Below are positions 21,339 to 21,614 of a DNA stretch of 21,614 nt, one piece after another. The stretch's first letter is position 1. Every line of letters begins with the position of its first letter. The stretch is taken from contig JASJQH010000200.1 of NCBI GenBank assembly GCA_040143965.1, positions 1 to 21,614 on the forward strand, in the 5' to 3' direction. The position numbers and the translations under genes are program-made. This DNA is from Basidiobolus ranarum. Its lineage: Eukaryota > Basidiobolomycota > Basidiobolomycetes > Basidiobolales. Under the pieces are notes generated by a model. That model was not told the DNA's origin. It ran no database searches and was given only the letters and a program-made list of their open reading frames with translations.

Positions 21339-21399
21339 GCTGACTGGATTGATTCCCCTAATCATCACATCTATTTCTTCTTTGTTTACTTGATTTAAT

Positions 21400-21614
21400 A
21401 TGACCTCCCGTCTTGCTTGGATTTCCAACCTCAGTATCGATGTTGAGCCTTCTTCCAAGAGAAGAACCGCCATCATCTGTACCATCGGTCCCAAGACCAA
21501 CAATGTCGAAAAGATGAACCAACTTCGTGCTGCTGGTATGAACATTGTTCGTATGAACTTCTCCCATGGTTCTTATGAATACCACGGTTCCGTCATTGCC
21601 AATGCCCGTGAAAG
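21400..21614 (+). CDS. Second pyruvate kinase copy (N-terminal part, cut at window edge)
   Basis: The ATG at 21400 opens a frame to the window end covering 71 codons and two bases of the next. It matches the first copy over the whole 215 bases except for three substitutions: residue 16 Q to E (21445), residue 25 V to I (21472) and residue 35 S to N (21503). The segment covers the N-terminal helix and the start of the (beta/alpha)8 barrel ([31 protein letters not shown]). There is no stop or intron in the visible part. Whether the copy is full-length cannot be seen. It is a head-to-tail duplicate of the neighbouring gene with its own, unrelated upstream sequence. Confidence 0.93.
   Translation, partial: MTSRLAWISNLSIDVEPSSKRRTAIICTIGPKTNNVEKMNQLRAAGMNIVRMNFSHGSYEYHGSVIANARE

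Larger units (their letters stand above)
20579..21399. promoter_or_regulatory. Spacer and promoter between the tandem pyruvate kinases
   Basis: This 821-base spacer holds the 3' UTR of the first copy and the promoter of the second. No gene is seen. It contains a 10-base direct repeat GATGGTATCC (20698-20707 and 20711-20720), two palindromes (21158-21169 and 21231-21248) and a TATA box at 21333-21338. By eye it is not similar to the region upstream of the first copy. Confidence 0.5.

Overview
This window looks like nuclear DNA from a fungus outside the Dikarya, most likely a 'zygomycete' lineage such as Mucoromycota. That is inference. The signs are fungal-type housekeeping genes, many short (about 53-96 nt) spliceosomal introns in some genes, moderately AT-rich spacers, and one intron with every hallmark of the minor (U12-type, AT-AC) spliceosome. 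The minor spliceosome is known from some early-diverging fungi and is thought lost in ascomycetes and basidiomycetes. No rRNA, tRNA, CRISPR, prophage or intact mobile element was recognised.

Layout: (1) 1-508, minus: the N-terminal part of the ER Hsp70 BiP/Kar2, cut by the window edge. (2) 509-1345: a divergent promoter region with a perfect three-unit heat-shock element. (3) 1346-5575, plus: SEC26, the beta subunit of the COPI coat, in 23 exons. (4) 6090-8950, plus: HBS1, the ribosome-rescue GTPase, in 16 exons, one intron being AT-AC. (5) 8951-10320: a gene-free spacer with several two-copy short tandem duplications. (6) 10321-13890, plus: an intronless Cu(+) P-type ATPase (Ccc2/ATP7 family) with five metal-binding domains. 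(7) 14330-17709, minus: an ARID protein with a Swi1/ARID1-type C-terminal region, probably the SWI/SNF subunit Swi1, in five exons. It is convergent with the copper pump. (8) 19055-20578, plus: an intronless pyruvate kinase. (9) 21400 to the end, plus: the start of a second, almost identical pyruvate kinase.

There is no operon-like unit. BiP and SEC26 share a divergent control region, and both serve the early secretory pathway: COPI returns HDEL-tagged ER residents such as BiP to the ER. The copper pump acts in the late Golgi. Hbs1 works with Dom34/Pelota in no-go and non-stop decay. Pyruvate kinase closes glycolysis, and the tandem copy suggests gene dosage.

I see no convincing new multi-gene system. 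The best leads are the AT-AC intron in HBS1, the near-identical tandem pyruvate kinases whose visible differences are all amino-acid-changing, and the Q/N/S-rich (prion-like) Swi1 N-terminus.
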